Of a stretch of DNA of 64,000 nt, positions 52,841-63,391 are shown one piece after another. This stretch comes from Nematopogon swammerdamellus (lineage: Eukaryota; Arthropoda; Insecta; Lepidoptera; Adelidae), in contig OX336348.1 of NCBI GenBank assembly GCA_946902875.1, positions 18,935,741 to 18,999,740 of the forward strand. The letters run 5' to 3'. Under the pieces are notes generated by a model. That model worked only from the letters and a program-made list of their open reading frames with translations, searched no databases and was not told where the DNA came from. Numbering within the stretch: position 1 is the first letter of the stretch; each line of letters starts with the position of its first letter. A program made the translations under genes and the position numbers.

Positions 52841-54760
52841 TTACTGTTTTCTTTTTAACAAAATATTTTTTATAACATCTTTTTTGAATGTGTTCTTAGT
52901 ATGTATAAAAGGATCAATGTCGCTGAAATGCTCGTTATATGTGCTAGCTAGCCTAGTAATAGTTGAGTTCTTTGCATAATTGGTGCGGTGTAGTGGAATG
53001 TGAAATAGGTTAGTGTGGCGTGTCCGACGAGCAGGAACACTGTAGCCAATCTCTCCAACAAGTTGCGGACAGTCAATCTGACTGTTTACCAGGTCGTACA
53101 GGAAAGCCATATCGAGCAGTAGTCGTCTTTCTTCTAGTGTCATGACATTGTGATATTTACAGCTTTCTATATAAGAGTCGGGTCGCACTTTAGATTTGTA
53201 ATTAATATACCTGACGAATTTTCTTTGTAGGCGTTCAATTCTTATTATGGTTACGTTATAATAATTTGGAGACCATATACAAGAACAGTATTCTAGAACA
53301 CTACGAACATAAGCATAGTACATCGATTTAATACATTCAATGTTTTTGAAATTTTTGGACACTCTGATTACGAATCCTAGATTTTTATATGCTTTGTCTA
53401 TAATTGAGTCATAGTGATCGTTGAAAGTTATTTTTGAATCAAGTATTACCCCTAGATCCCTCAGTGTAAACACTTTAGGTACAGAAATTTGGTTGATTGT
53501 GTAGTTATGTTGTATTGGTTTAGAACTACGAGTGAAGGTCATGTGCATACATTTTGTAGCATTGACATTAATTCTGTTTCGTTTATAGTACTCAGAGAGA
53601 CAGTTCAAATCCTCTTGTAATTTATGACAGTCACTTGTATCGTTAATTACTTTGATTACTTTCTTATCGTCTGCATATAGGGAATATTTTGCATGGGTTA
53701 TACTGTATCCTATATCATATATGTAAGCATTGTAAAATAATGGCCCCAAAATTGATCCCTGGGGGACACCGGATGGTATCTTAATGAAATTTGATTTAAA
53801 ACCACCTATTACAACAGATTGCGACCGATTATCTAAATATGATTCTACCCAGCGTAGCAAGTCACCGTGTATTCCCAGTGCGTTTAACTTCAACAGTAAA
53901 ATTTTGTGATCTACTCGATCGAAGGCTTTTTCGAAATCGGTATAAATGACATATATTTGTCGTCCACCTTGTATATCTTTAATTATGTAATTAATATACT
54001 CTGTGAGATTAGTTGTAGTGGAGCGTGCTCTTAGAAAACCGTGCTGAAAATCAGAAATACCACTGCTCAGTGTAGGATATATAGCATTGAATATTACCTT
54101 CTCGAAAAGTTTACTAAACACATTGAGAATAGATATACCTCTGTAATTTTCTACTTTTGTTTTTAGGCCTTTCTTATGTATCAGAACTATGTGTGCCTCC
54201 TTCCATTTGCCAGGGAACGTGCCCTCTCTGATTGATCGTGTAAATATTTTAGTTATCGGACTGGCGAGAGAAAGGGCACATCTCCTGACAAACACAGGAG
54301 GCACATTGTCACTGCCTTCACCTTTACTAATGTCTAAATTTTTCATCAAGCGTTCGATTGTATCAACATTTATATTCATCGAATGTATTAGGTGTGAGTC
54401 ACCATGCCGAGGTTCACCAATCATAATATCATTATAGTTTTTGTCTGGATTCTGAAAGACATTTTGAAAGAAATTATTAAATCCCTCACATATTGAATTT
54501 GCATCTGTTAGCCTCTGGTTGTTAAGAGTAAGCACTTGTGGGTAGCTAGATACTCCCCTCTTTGATTTGATATATGACCACAAGTTTTTTGGACATATTT
54601 TTATGGATTGTTGAATTGATTCGATATAGGTTCTATAACATATCTTTTGCATACTATGTTGTCTTTTTCTTAGTAAACTAAATTCATCATAATCGCGCGG
54701 GTTCTTGTACCGTTTCCAGCGTTTGTGTTTTTGCTTTTTCTTTAATAACTTTTTTTAGTG
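52841..54760 (-). pseudogene. E2 ORF2 reverse transcriptase and C-terminus
   Basis: From a frameshift near 54740 the frame is open to the stop at 52841. Visible are NLWSYIKSKRGVSSYP, EGSDNVPPVFVRRCAL, NYRGISILNVFSKLFEKV, YTDFEKAFDRVDHKILL, SGVPQGSILGPLFYNAYIYD, catalytic YADDKKVIKV, LGVILDSKITFNDHYDSI, VRSVLEYCSCIWSPNYY and QIDCPQLVGEIGYSVPARRT. RT motifs are all present. The nearest relative in the window is E1. Confidence 0.9.
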
Positions 54761-55767
54761 CGGTTGAGAACCATATAGGATATTTATTAATATTATTCGA
54801 TTTAACTCGACAAGGAATAAATTTTATTTATAAATCTATACAATCGTACACAATTCTATAAAATGAGTCTGTAGCGTCATCTATTGACCCACCTTTTAAC
54901 ACGTCTGGCCAATCTATATTGAGCAAGTAGTGGTTGATACTGTCATAGTCACCTTTATGAAACAAAAATGCTCTATTCTTATCTTCAAGTAGCGGAGTTA
55001 TACTTAAATCCGAAATATCTATTGTGAACGATGGGTGATAAATATCCTCAGGCAACAGTGGAAAATTACACCTACTTATTTCCAGTGAAAAATTGCAGAA
55101 AACTAGGTCTAGTGTGTGATTGCTGGCATTTGTCAGTAGATTGTGTTGAGTTAGACCTAAGATATTAAGATCATCAATAAGTTTTATCCCAGCACTTTGT
55201 ACATCTAACGACCCCAGTCTAAGGTGAGTATGTTTCTCACTAGACCATGAAATGTTTGGTAGGTTAAAGTCGCCTATTATAATGATATTATCATTGGCTT
55301 GAGAGCTAGCTAGGCACGTAACAGAGTCCAACAATCTATCTATCTCAGTGGGAAGCGTGGCAGGCTGCGGGGGGAGGTAGGCAGTGCAGAGGTGGAGCGG
55401 GGAGGCGGCAGGGCCGAGCGCACGGGCAGGCACGGTGAGCCATATCATCTCTGTAGGCGGCCGCGCGCCATCCTCGCGTAGTTCCGCGCCGAGAGACTTG
55501 CGCATGCACACCATCACGCCCCCACCCCGCGCCTTGCCTGTTTGCAGTACATTTCTATCACAGCGAAAAATTTCATATCTCGGATCACAAATTTCTGTAT
55601 CCTGAATGTCACTGTTTAACCACGTTTCAGTAATTATAATTACATCATAGTCGTTCGACAGAATAGTTTGATTTATATGTAATAATTTTGTTCTGAGCCC
55701 GCGGGCATTTTGATAATATATCTGTAAATTATTTGGTGTGGTGAATGTAATATGAAAAGTCAAATAG
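54761..55767 (-). pseudogene. E2 ORF2 endonuclease domain
   Basis: The endonuclease shows YYQNARGLRTK, IITETWLNSD, RGGGVMVCMRKSL and IIGDFNLPNISW, ending YDCIDL at 54828. A frameshift then leads into a short linker (WFSTALKKVIKEK) up to a second shift near 54740. At its 5' edge BEL3 interrupts the gene: there is no ATG at 55763, and the in-frame ATG is on the far side of BEL3, at 60419 on the minus strand (ATG ATT TAT GAA). With BEL3 and one AATAG copy set aside the frame is continuous. Confidence 0.87.
55763..55767. other. Left target-site duplication of BEL3 (AATAG)
   Basis: AATAG precedes the TG of the 5' LTR and recurs after the CA of the 3' LTR at 60401-60405. Confidence 0.92.
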
Positions 55768-56260
55768 TGTTCCGTACAGTTGCATGTGTTTGTGTGTAGC
55801 CGTTCGGAAGTACCAGGAATCTTTTGTGTTGGACCTTATGCCCGTTGCATAAGGTCTATTATCGCGTTGCCGCCGCAGTGCTCGATACTCGTGGCTCGCT
55901 GTGCGTGTGTCAATGGGTTAGTTTTCCAAAACTACCCGCGACTTTGGCGAGCCGAGCACCAACAGCCGCGGCGACAGTCGTTTTCTGTCGCTCTTTCGGA
56001 CGAGGCACGCGTTCCTTGTGCTCGTCGTGTGTGTGCCGTGGTGGCAGTCCTCGCGGCGTTTGCGCCTAATACGCTCGGTGGTTGTGTGCGCGCGATCGGT
56101 GGCTCAGTGCTGTGCAGAATAGAGAACTCTGGCTGGACGCTGCGCTGGTAGATCGTTGTGGGTCTGTGGCGGTGACTGCCTGCTGGGCACGGACGGAGGT
56201 AAGTCCATAGGTTCGAGTATCTGCGGCGAGAAATTTCATACAGTCCATTTCTAGGGTACA
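55768..56260 (+). repeat. BEL3 5' LTR (493 bp)
   Basis: Starts TGTTCCGTACAG and ends GGGTACA. A direct repeat is at 59908-60400. Within it GACCTTATGC...GCATAAGGTC (about 55835-55856) forms a perfect hairpin that may lie near the transcript start. Confidence 0.95.
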
Positions 56261-57105
56261 CAAATTTGGTCCTCGAGCCGAATAGTTGAATCGTGATACT
56301 TTCGATCGAGCTATGTGACAGTCCTGTGTTAGTCCGTCTTGTGAATGTGCCTATTGTCCGAGTCAAACAGTTCGGTTCACATGATAGCCTGACAAACGTA
56401 CCTAGTTAGTGTGTGTCTAGATTTGTCGGGTATCGTAGTGAACTGTGCTGTAGTGTTGGTGTTTTGTTCCATAACTATTGTGACGTCATTGTGTTGTGAA
56501 TAAAACAGAATTTATTTATGTTGAATTGTGCGTGCATTCAATATAAATACCTATATATATATACCTATTCGTGTGGCCGTGTATTGTAGTGAATATATTA
56601 TTACTCTGGAGTTATAGTGTGAACTCTGTGTGAGAGGAATGGTTGTTCATTAGTGAATGCACGGTAATAGGTATCTTAGTGGATCGGTCTCTGAGCGGGA
56701 CGTATCGTGTGAATCCCGCGCGGAAGGACGCCGGCCGGACGGTCCGGTCCGGTCGGTCGGACGCGCGCGCGCAGGCGGTCAGTGTCGGTGGACCGCCTCC
56801 GTGGCGCAAGCGCAGCGCTGAGCCGGCGCGCGCTAGGCTAGCGCAGCGCGGTCGGTTATACAAGTAAAGTTAAACTGCAGTTTATATCAAAGTTAATTAT
56901 AACATTTATTTACTGACGCGTTAACAGTGGTCGAGCGCGGTCAGTAGTTCGATTAAAGTTAATCTGCAGATTTAAATTAAAGTGAACTAAAATTCTTTTG
57001 TTTACTGCCGCGTACGCAACGGTCGCGCGCGGCCGGATGTACAACTATAGTTAACCTGAAGTTAGGGTTAAGATTAACTATTGTTTGTATTTTCGTTTCA
57101 TCAAA
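56261..57105 (+). other. BEL3 leader with primer site and ~85-bp tandem repeats
   Basis: TGGTCCTCGAGCCG at 56267 is the likely primer-binding site; from memory it is close to the complement of a tRNA-Tyr 3' end with one base missing. 56700-56840 is CpG-rich. From about 56845 to 57090 three diverged units repeat the order GGTCxGT...AAAGTTAAxCTGCAG...TTTACTG.CGCG..AACxGTCG. The leader has no supported gene. Confidence 0.65.
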
Positions 57106-59040
57106 ATGAGTTTAAAATATTTAATTATTCAGCGTGATCAAATAATTAAACGTTTAGATCGTATTTTAAACAGTGCTGATACAAGACCAATTAATGAATT
57201 TAGGGAATATTGTGCTTCTCTAGACAGTTTGGAGGAGAAATTCTATCGTGTTCAGGGTGAGATTGAATCTTTATTGGTGGAGGATGAAACATTTAATTTT
57301 GAAAATGAGGAAGTTTTACGTATTCGGTTTGAAAATTTGATGGTGAAAATAAAAGTGTTTTTGCGTGAGAATGAGGTTACTTCGGAAAATAGTGCCTCCA
57401 GTGTAGTGAACGCCCATTCAAATGGACAAAGGAGAAGTAATCTCAGCTTACCGAAAATCAAGTTACCGGTCTTCTCGGGCGACTACGCCAAATGGACGAA
57501 TTTCTCAGACTTATTCAAATCGTTAGTGCATAATAATGAAAACTTGTCAAACATTGAGCGGTACCAATACCTACTTGTGTCAGTGGACTCGGACGCGCTG
57601 AGTTTGATTCGTGGTTTACCCGTGAACGATCAAAACTATTCAGTAGCATGGAGAACATTAGAGAATAGGTATTCTAGTAAGCGTAGGATCGCCACAACTC
57701 ATTTAGATGCGATTTTCGCTCTTCCAGCACTGAGTGAACCTAACTGCGAGCAAATGAAGCAAATGATAAACGTTTTGACTGAAAATGTGTGTGCGCTCAA
57801 GGCGTTAGGTCTCGAAGTCGACAGTTGGAGTTTCGTGTTGTCCTATGTCGTATTAAATAAGTTGGATAGTACGACGCGTCGGCATTTCGAACTGCAGCTG
57901 AAGGATAATCATGCGATACCGATGTTTGATGAGTTAATGCAGTTCCTCGAGAAAGAGTTTCAGGCTCTCGAATCAGCGTCGACTTTAGTGTGTGATGCTC
58001 GGCGTGATTCGAAGGGTGGTTCAAAAGGTAAAGTGACACCTAGGCATTCAGCGTTTGTCACTCAAACTTGTAGTGTGAGCAAGTGTGTGTGTTGTAGCAG
58101 TGACAATCACAGTTTAGGTAAATGTAAAGATTTCCTAAAACTGAGTCCGTTCAAAAGAATGAATTTATTAAAACAAAAGGGTTTGTGTTTTAACTGTTTT
58201 GGTGACCATTTAATGAATTCGTGTGAAAGTGAAATGCGTTGTGAAACGTGTGAAAGGCGTCATCACACGTTATTGCATTTTGATAAAAATACAAGTGATA
58301 GTAAGTCATCTCAAATGAGTGTGAGCGATGATTTTACTGGTGGAAAAAATGATGTTGTCTCACTCACACATTCAGTGCCCCATGCATCTGTGTTACTGTG
58401 CACGGCTGTAGTGAACTGCCGTAATAGTGAATCCGGTAAAATGATGCAGATCCGAGTGTTGATTGATTCCGGGTCGACTTCCACATTAATCACCAGTGAG
58501 TGCGCGCGCAAGTTAGGACTTTGTCGTACGAAGTCGAATGTGCCTATCTGCGGGCTGGGTGGTTCGAGAGTGAGTCAAGCGGAAGGCAAGGTGTCGTGCG
58601 TGTTGAAGTCGCGTCTTGACGATGCGGAGTTGCGTGTGGAAGCGTTGGTGCTGCCGAAGATTTGTGGTAATATCCCGTCAGCACCGATTAAGAAGCAACC
58701 GTGGCCGCATCTGGACTATTTAAAACTCGCCGACCCGTCCTTCTGTACTCCAGGATCAATTGAAATGTTGCTGGGGGCCGATGTGTATCCTCGAGTACTT
58801 CAGGGTTGCAGAATGGAAGGTGCCGAAGATAGCCCTATCGGCCTGGCCAGTGTGTTCGGCTGGGTAGTGATAGGCAAAGTGGAAACCGATTCGGTATCTG
58901 AGCCGCAGGTTTCCACATTTCTCGACTTATCTTCTCAGATTGAAATGACTAAAAATGAGTGCGAAACGAAATCTGAAGAGAAATGGAAGGCCGAGATGGA
59001 ACCATGTGCAATCCATGAAGCTACCACCTACGAGGAATAG
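57106..59040 (+). CDS. BEL3 gag-protease polyprotein
   Basis: An intact 644-residue frame from the ATG at 57106. The N-terminal 110 residues are predicted helical and Glu/Lys-rich. The DUF1759-type capsid region follows with LPKIKLPVFSGDYAKWTNFS, WRTLENRYSSKRRIATTHLD and SWSFVLSYVVLNKLDS. Zinc clusters CVCCSSDNHSLGKC (about 327) and CFNCFGDHLMNSCESEMRC (about 363) come next. The retropepsin-like domain has the canonical DSGS in LIDSGSTSTLITSECARKLG (about 452) and LADPSFCTPGSIEMLLGAD, GWVVIGK. It ends 60 residues later at a stop, where complete elements continue into RT. There is no frameshift or altered catalytic residue, so both products could be made. Confidence 0.94.
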   Translation: MSLKYLIIQRDQIIKRLDRILNSADTRPINEFREYCASLDSLEEKFYRVQGEIESLLVEDETFNFENEEVLRIRFENLMVKIKVFLRENEVTSENSASSVVNAHSNGQRRSNLSLPKIKLPVFSGDYAKWTNFSDLFKSLVHNNENLSNIERYQYLLVSVDSDALSLIRGLPVNDQNYSVAWRTLENRYSSKRRIATTHLDAIFALPALSEPNCEQMKQMINVLTENVCALKALGLEVDSWSFVLSYVVLNKLDSTTRRHFELQLKDNHAIPMFDELMQFLEKEFQALESASTLVCDARRDSKGGSKGKVTPRHSAFVTQTCSVSKCVCCSSDNHSLGKCKDFLKLSPFKRMNLLKQKGLCFNCFGDHLMNSCESEMRCETCERRHHTLLHFDKNTSDSKSSQMSVSDDFTGGKNDVVSLTHSVPHASVLLCTAVVNCRNSESGKMMQIRVLIDSGSTSTLITSECARKLGLCRTKSNVPICGLGGSRVSQAEGKVSCVLKSRLDDAELRVEALVLPKICGNIPSAPIKKQPWPHLDYLKLADPSFCTPGSIEMLLGADVYPRVLQGCRMEGAEDSPIGLASVFGWVVIGKVETDSVSEPQVSTFLDLSSQIEMTKNECETKSEEKWKAEMEPCAIHEATTYEE

Positions 59041-59907
59041 TGTGATATGAGTGTGACAACTGAACATTTATACAAAATGTGTGATTTTAGTGTTAAGTGA
59101 AAATTATAATGTAAGGTGCAGTCAGTTGTGTGCCCGGAGCGTCAGCCTCGTGTGATGTGTGCTGGCAGCCCTGGAGACTGTACCTCGTGTGATGTGGCAT
59201 CAAGCGAATGCATGGAATTCCAGTACAGATGAAGCTGAACATGTTAGTGTTAGTGAACTGTGTATTCTTTTGTGTGTGGAATAAACAGGATTTTGTGTGT
59301 GCAAATTCGTGTTGCAAAGCAAAATGTGTGTCGCTTTGAAAACTTATTTTGTGTATGGTGTGGTGACTTTGCTGCTTTGGTGTCGCAGTCAAAGTAAATA
59401 ATTTATATCTTCGTGTCATTCTACTTCTAGTGTGTGTAAGTAAATGGGCACAACTTCAAGTTCTACATTGGTGTGTTTTGTAGGTCTTGCTGTTAAGCCG
59501 ATACGTGATGTGTTCGTATTCGTTTCAGTTGGATGTGCGGTGACCTGTTGTGTGCGGTTGCTCACATCTTGTATGATAGTGTTGTCAATGGTCAGGGCTT
59601 GAACAAGCAAATGGTAGAGTTCGTGCGTGTTGTGAGGAGCTCGCTCGTTCCTGCTCTGAGACTGATGACATTGATGCCTCTGCCAACTGTTGGCAATTTG
59701 TTACGAGATCACCATCAAAGGGTGTTGGTAGAGAGTAGAGACTTGTGTGAATACTCTGGGAAGAGTATCGTGCACTCTACCCGCTTATTCAAATGTGTTT
59801 TGTGTTTATGTGTTAAAGGTTTATGTTTACACGTGCGTGTTCGTTGTAAATGTTTTTCATGTGTGAATTTGTGTAGTGTTGAAATTATTGTTTCAAGGTG
59901 GCCGGTA
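59041..59907 (+). other. BEL3 3' region without pol
   Basis: TG-rich sequence with many GTGTG motifs and an AATAAA at 59280-59285. A plus-strand frame (59533 onward) is Cys/Val-rich low complexity that runs into the LTR and is not recognisable as RT or integrase. Confidence 0.6.
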
Positions 59908-60400
59908 TGTTCCGTACAGTTGCATGTGTTTGTGTGTAGCCGTTCGGAAGTACCAGGAATCTTTTGTGTTGGACCTTATGCCCGTTGCATAAGGTCTATT
60001 ATCGCGTTGCCGCCGCAGTGCTCGATACTCGTGGCTCGCTGTGCGTGTGTCAATGGGTTAGTTTTCCAAAACTACCCGCGACTTTGGCGAGCCGAGCACC
60101 AACAGCCGCGGCGACAGTCGTTTTCTGTCGCTCTTTCGGACGAGGCACGCGTTCCTTGTGCTCGTCGTGTGTGTGCCGTGGTGGCAGTCCTCGCGGCGTT
60201 TGCGCCTAATACGCTCGGTGGTTGTGTGCGCGCGATCGGTGGCTCAGTGCTGTGCAGAATAGAGAACTCTGGCTGGACGCTGCGCTGGTAGATCGTTGTG
60301 GGTCTGTGGCGGTGACTGCCTGCTGGGCACGGACGGAGGTAAGTCCATAGGTTCGAGTATCTGCGGCGAGAAATTTCATACAGTCCATTTCTAGGCTACA
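59908..60400 (+). repeat. BEL3 3' LTR (493 bp)
   Basis: Direct repeat of 55768-56260, with one difference seen near the end, followed by AATAG. Confidence 0.95.
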
Positions 60401-60405
60401 AATAG
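60401..60405. other. Right target-site duplication of BEL3 (AATAG)
   Basis: Matches 55763-55767. Confidence 0.92.
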
Positions 60406-61492
60406 TATTCATAAATCATCCGTTGCTGGAGTTAAATCAGGGTCCGGAAAAGTCTGACTATTTATTGAATCGTGGTTAATGCTATATAGGGAGCTATAAG
60501 TGTTGAGGCACTGTAAAAATGTTGTAGCTGGAAGATAGGCATTTAAAACTCTGCTCGATGAGTGCACCCGGTGAATAACTACACGCTTCGTGAAGAAAGC
60601 AGAAGCATTTGATTCATGACTTGATTTTAGTGTTGATTGTTTTTGCACCAAGAAGCTCTCACCGTCAGCTTGTCCATGCATCAAATGACCAAAGGTCAAA
60701 AAAGAGTAAAACGTTCTGCAATTAATAATTATAAAAATGTTAGTTCTTCCGTGAGTGTAGGTAGGTTGTAGTAATGGTCGGTGTCGCCGGGTCGTCGTCG
60801 CCGCCGCGCCGCCTCCGCCTCCGCCGCCGGCGCCGTTGCGGCAGCGACCGCTACTACACTTCAATTCACCTCTGTCATTCATACCTAGATGTATAGCTAT
60901 CGAGTGGTACGAGTAGGTATTGTAATATTGTTGAGTAGTATTTTATCGTAGGTGTAATAAAGTATTCAGATGTCGAATTACGAGTTCCTATATCAGGCGA
61001 GCCCGTCAAGCGGCATCGCTCGTCGAGGAGTCTTGCATGTGACATATAATTTTCTAAATCGCGTTTTTTTTACCACAATAACATTTCTCATGCATGCTCC
61101 CTGCACGAGCGATACCGCTCGAACGAGATCGCCCGCCGATAGAACCCGCGATTGGCCATCAGTGTATAAGCCGCTAGCACATTCACATAATAATTGATGT
61201 TTTAAGTTGACTTGCTTTAGATATTGATTATTTGATTGATCAGTATTTATTTTATTTGATAGTGTGTTTATACTGGATTGAGTCACTATTAGAAATTTAA
61301 TAATATGGTTGAGAGAAAGATAAATAACATGTATTATTTCTACACAAATAGTATAATAGATAGAATAAAATATAATTATGAATAGACATGTAATAGGTAT
61401 CTTTGTTTTCGTATACTTGTATTGGATTGGCACTGGGGTACTTACATAATGTTGTTGCTGTTTATACTGACACAGTGAGTGTCCGCCCTGGT
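60406..61492 (-). other. E2 ORF2 start and linker to ORF1
   Basis: It contains the in-frame ORF2 ATG at 60419, overlapping the TGA of a low-complexity minus-strand frame (60882-60409) with a poly-Gly/Ala block from a GC-rich patch at 60780-60855. At 1.07 kb it is longer than the E1 linker (465 bases), so something else may be inserted. No domain was recognised. Confidence 0.45.
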
Positions 61493-61760
61493 AAGAATTG
61501 TTCAGCTGATTTTCTTGAGGTCCGCTCTCGTAGAAATGCGTATAGGGCACGATCCCTCGGCTTTCCTTGTAATGATGGTGCAGTTTTTTACCCAAGTAAA
61601 CTTATAGGACTTTTCCGCTGCGAGTTTCTTGCACTCCCTGAGTAGTTGTTTATTACCTGGCGTTAGATGCTCGCTAACAAAGATTCTGTTCGGTTCTCCT
61701 GTAAGTCCGATGTCGGTCGTAGTGATGCCCTTCTTCTTCTTAAGCCCTGACAGGATGGTG
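61493..61760 (-). pseudogene. E2 ORF1 C-terminus (FP25K-like domain)
   Basis: The minus-strand frame reads LKKKKGITTTDIGLTGEPNR, FVSEHLTPGNKQLLRECKKL, YKFTWVKNCTIITRKAEG, IRISTRADLKKIS, stop at 61493. The motif 'EHLTP.NK.L' and the following Trp-Val/Arg-Ile order match the C-terminus of the FP25K-like domain and the corresponding part of E1 ORF1. The PHD and coiled coil are absent; the fragment ends beside minisatellite sequence. Confidence 0.75.
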
Positions 61761-61794
61761 ATGATGGTTATCGAGAAAGAATATCGTTTACGTG

Positions 61795-61845
61795 AGCGCA
61801 GATCCGCCTTCGGGCCCGCCTTTAGTTACTTACTTTCTTTTTTGA
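61795..61845. repeat. Single unit of the ~64-bp minisatellite
   Basis: GATCCGCCTTCGGGCCCGCC followed by TTTAGTTACTTACTTTCTT, matching units at 51560-52475. Confidence 0.7.
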
Positions 61846-62020
61846 AATACGAATTTCACGCGAGCGACGCCGCGGGCAACAGATATATAAATTTTATTGC
61901 ACCAATGACAGCGACATAACTTCGACTTTCAATTATTTTTTTTATTTATCAAACAATTTGTCACCGGCCAGCTCACTTCGATATGACAGTTCTCCGTTGT
62001 CAACATGACATTTGTTTTTT
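61846..62020. other. No gene seen
   Basis: Short mixed sequence between repeats, with no motif. Confidence 0.35.
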
Positions 62021-62640
62021 ACCTTTACTTTGGATTACGTGATTTTTATTATATTTTTTAATTATTATGTTAATCCGGGATATACACTGTCACTATAAAA
62101 AGTTTCGTCAAATTCCGTTCAGTGGTTTTTGCGATATGCGCGTACAAATAGACATTTTGGCATTTACGATTTTATTATATGTATAGACAGAATAGATATG
62201 TATAGACTATTGTGTTCAAGTTATGAAAAAGAAGAACTGTCATTTTCGTTGTATCTACTTATTTTTAAATTTCGAATGAATATTTTATTGAAATTGTATT
62301 TGCTGCCAGTTCTCAAGATATAATTATGTACTTTGGACTACGTGATTTTAAACGCGCAATAAGGTTTATAATTTGTTTAATTGTTTTTACGTATTATCCT
62401 AACCCGGCATATAAACTGCCACTATACAAAGTTTCGTCTAATTCCGTTCAGTGGTTTTTGCGTGATGCGCGTACAGACAAACAAACAAACAAACAAAAAT
62501 TTTAAAAACTGTTTTAACATGTTCAGTATCTCATTTTAGTTCGTGTATAATGTGTGTGTATATGGTTAGTTTTTTTCCGAATACATTCAATGTACAGACT
62601 TTCTTACCTTTACGATTTTATTATATGTATAGATATAAGA
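62021..62640. repeat. Two direct copies of a ~305-bp dispersed repeat
   Basis: Both copies share CTTTGGAYTACGTGATTTT, AAAGTTTCGTC, AATTCCGTTCAGTGGTTTTT, GCGCGTACA and the end TTACGATTTTATTATATGTA. The 'TTCCGTTCAGTGGTTTTTGCG' type of string is common in insect SINE/MITE repeats. The second copy has an expanded ACAAACAAAC run. Confidence 0.75.
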
Positions 62641-63391
62641 CCATCTGAATAAAAGTTACAAGAACGTAATTAAGTGAAATTTATGTTACTCGTCGCCATC
62701 AGAATCAGATAGAAACAGTTTGCGAATACGTTCTGATAGCGCCACTGACCTTCGACAGCTTTCTGCAGCGCTTCTTTCTACGAAATCGTCGCATCCGTCA
62801 GCAGCCTCCTCGTCAGCTCCAGACTCCAGGGGCAGGAACCACGGGCGAAGACCGGCTCAGTTCACTCGCGTGCGGGAGAGTTCGTTACTCACTTTCATTC
62901 GCGGTTTTTGTAGTTGTGAGAGGCGCCTCTATGTTCAACTCGCGGACTCGAACGAGGGGCGATGTAAAAAGCGGTTAGTGCTCGTCCAAGAGCAAAAGCG
63001 GTAGCGTGGTAGCGGAGCGGTGTAGTTCGTTTGAAGGTCGCGACTCAACTTCAGTTTGAAAAACTGTCGGTTGCCGCTGCCGTAGAAATTTTGGCGGTAT
63101 TCTCTGTGGATAGAGGAAGATGCGAGGGAGGGGATGGATTAAAGGTGAGGTGTGTTCAAGCGCGTATAACGCAACGGTTAAACGTAAATTGGCGGCGTAA
63201 CCATCCCCCCGGCCTTGGAGGATTCCCTTTGTTAAGGGATCCTTCAATGAGGTAGAGCGGTGAACAAAATTGCGGTAAAAAAAATAAAATATTAAAATAT
63301 TTGCGGTAAAACAAGTTTAAAGAATATGCGGTAAAAGGTAAAAAAAAAATTAAGTAAAAGTTAAACAATTGTAGAGAATAAGCGGAAAGAT
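62641..63391. other. 3' flank of the terminal BEL copy, possibly containing its LTR
   Basis: 63250-63390 is AT-rich with repeated GCGGTAAAA motifs. 62700-63240 is GC-richer. No second LTR copy is in the window to define boundaries. Confidence 0.35.

Larger units (their letters stand above)
55768..60400 (+). mobile_element. BEL3: young BEL/Pao derivative with gag and protease only
   Basis: The 4633-bp element has 493-bp LTRs that appear to differ only near the last bases (CTAGGGTACA versus CTAGGCTACA), flanked by AATAG. It carries a leader, one open frame (gag and protease) and about 870 bases before the 3' LTR. RT, RNase H and integrase are all absent. It has inserted in E2 in the opposite orientation, close to the ORF2 start. 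Confidence 0.95.
52800..61760 (-). mobile_element. E2: two-ORF non-LTR retrotransposon, interrupted by BEL3
   Basis: Minus strand: ORF1 C-terminal remnant (61750-61493), linker, ORF2 start (60419), BEL3 insertion (60400-55768), ORF2 (55767-52841), then a 3' end with a T/A run at 52805-52820. The organisation and motifs parallel E1. The ORF1 N-terminus is missing; minisatellite lies beyond it. ORF2 has two frameshifts, so the copy is dead apart from the BEL3 disruption. Confidence 0.8.

Noticed and set aside
55780..56151. 123-residue frame repeated at 59.5-60.3 kb
   Set aside because: It lies inside the BEL3 LTRs, so the duplication is the LTR pair, not a gene family.
59533..60291. 252-residue plus-strand protein
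   Set aside because: It runs from the TG-rich BEL3 3' region into the 3' LTR; not related to pol.
60409..60882. 157-residue minus-strand protein with poly-Gly
   Set aside because: Low-complexity start from a GC-rich patch and no domain; it probably reads through the E2 linker.
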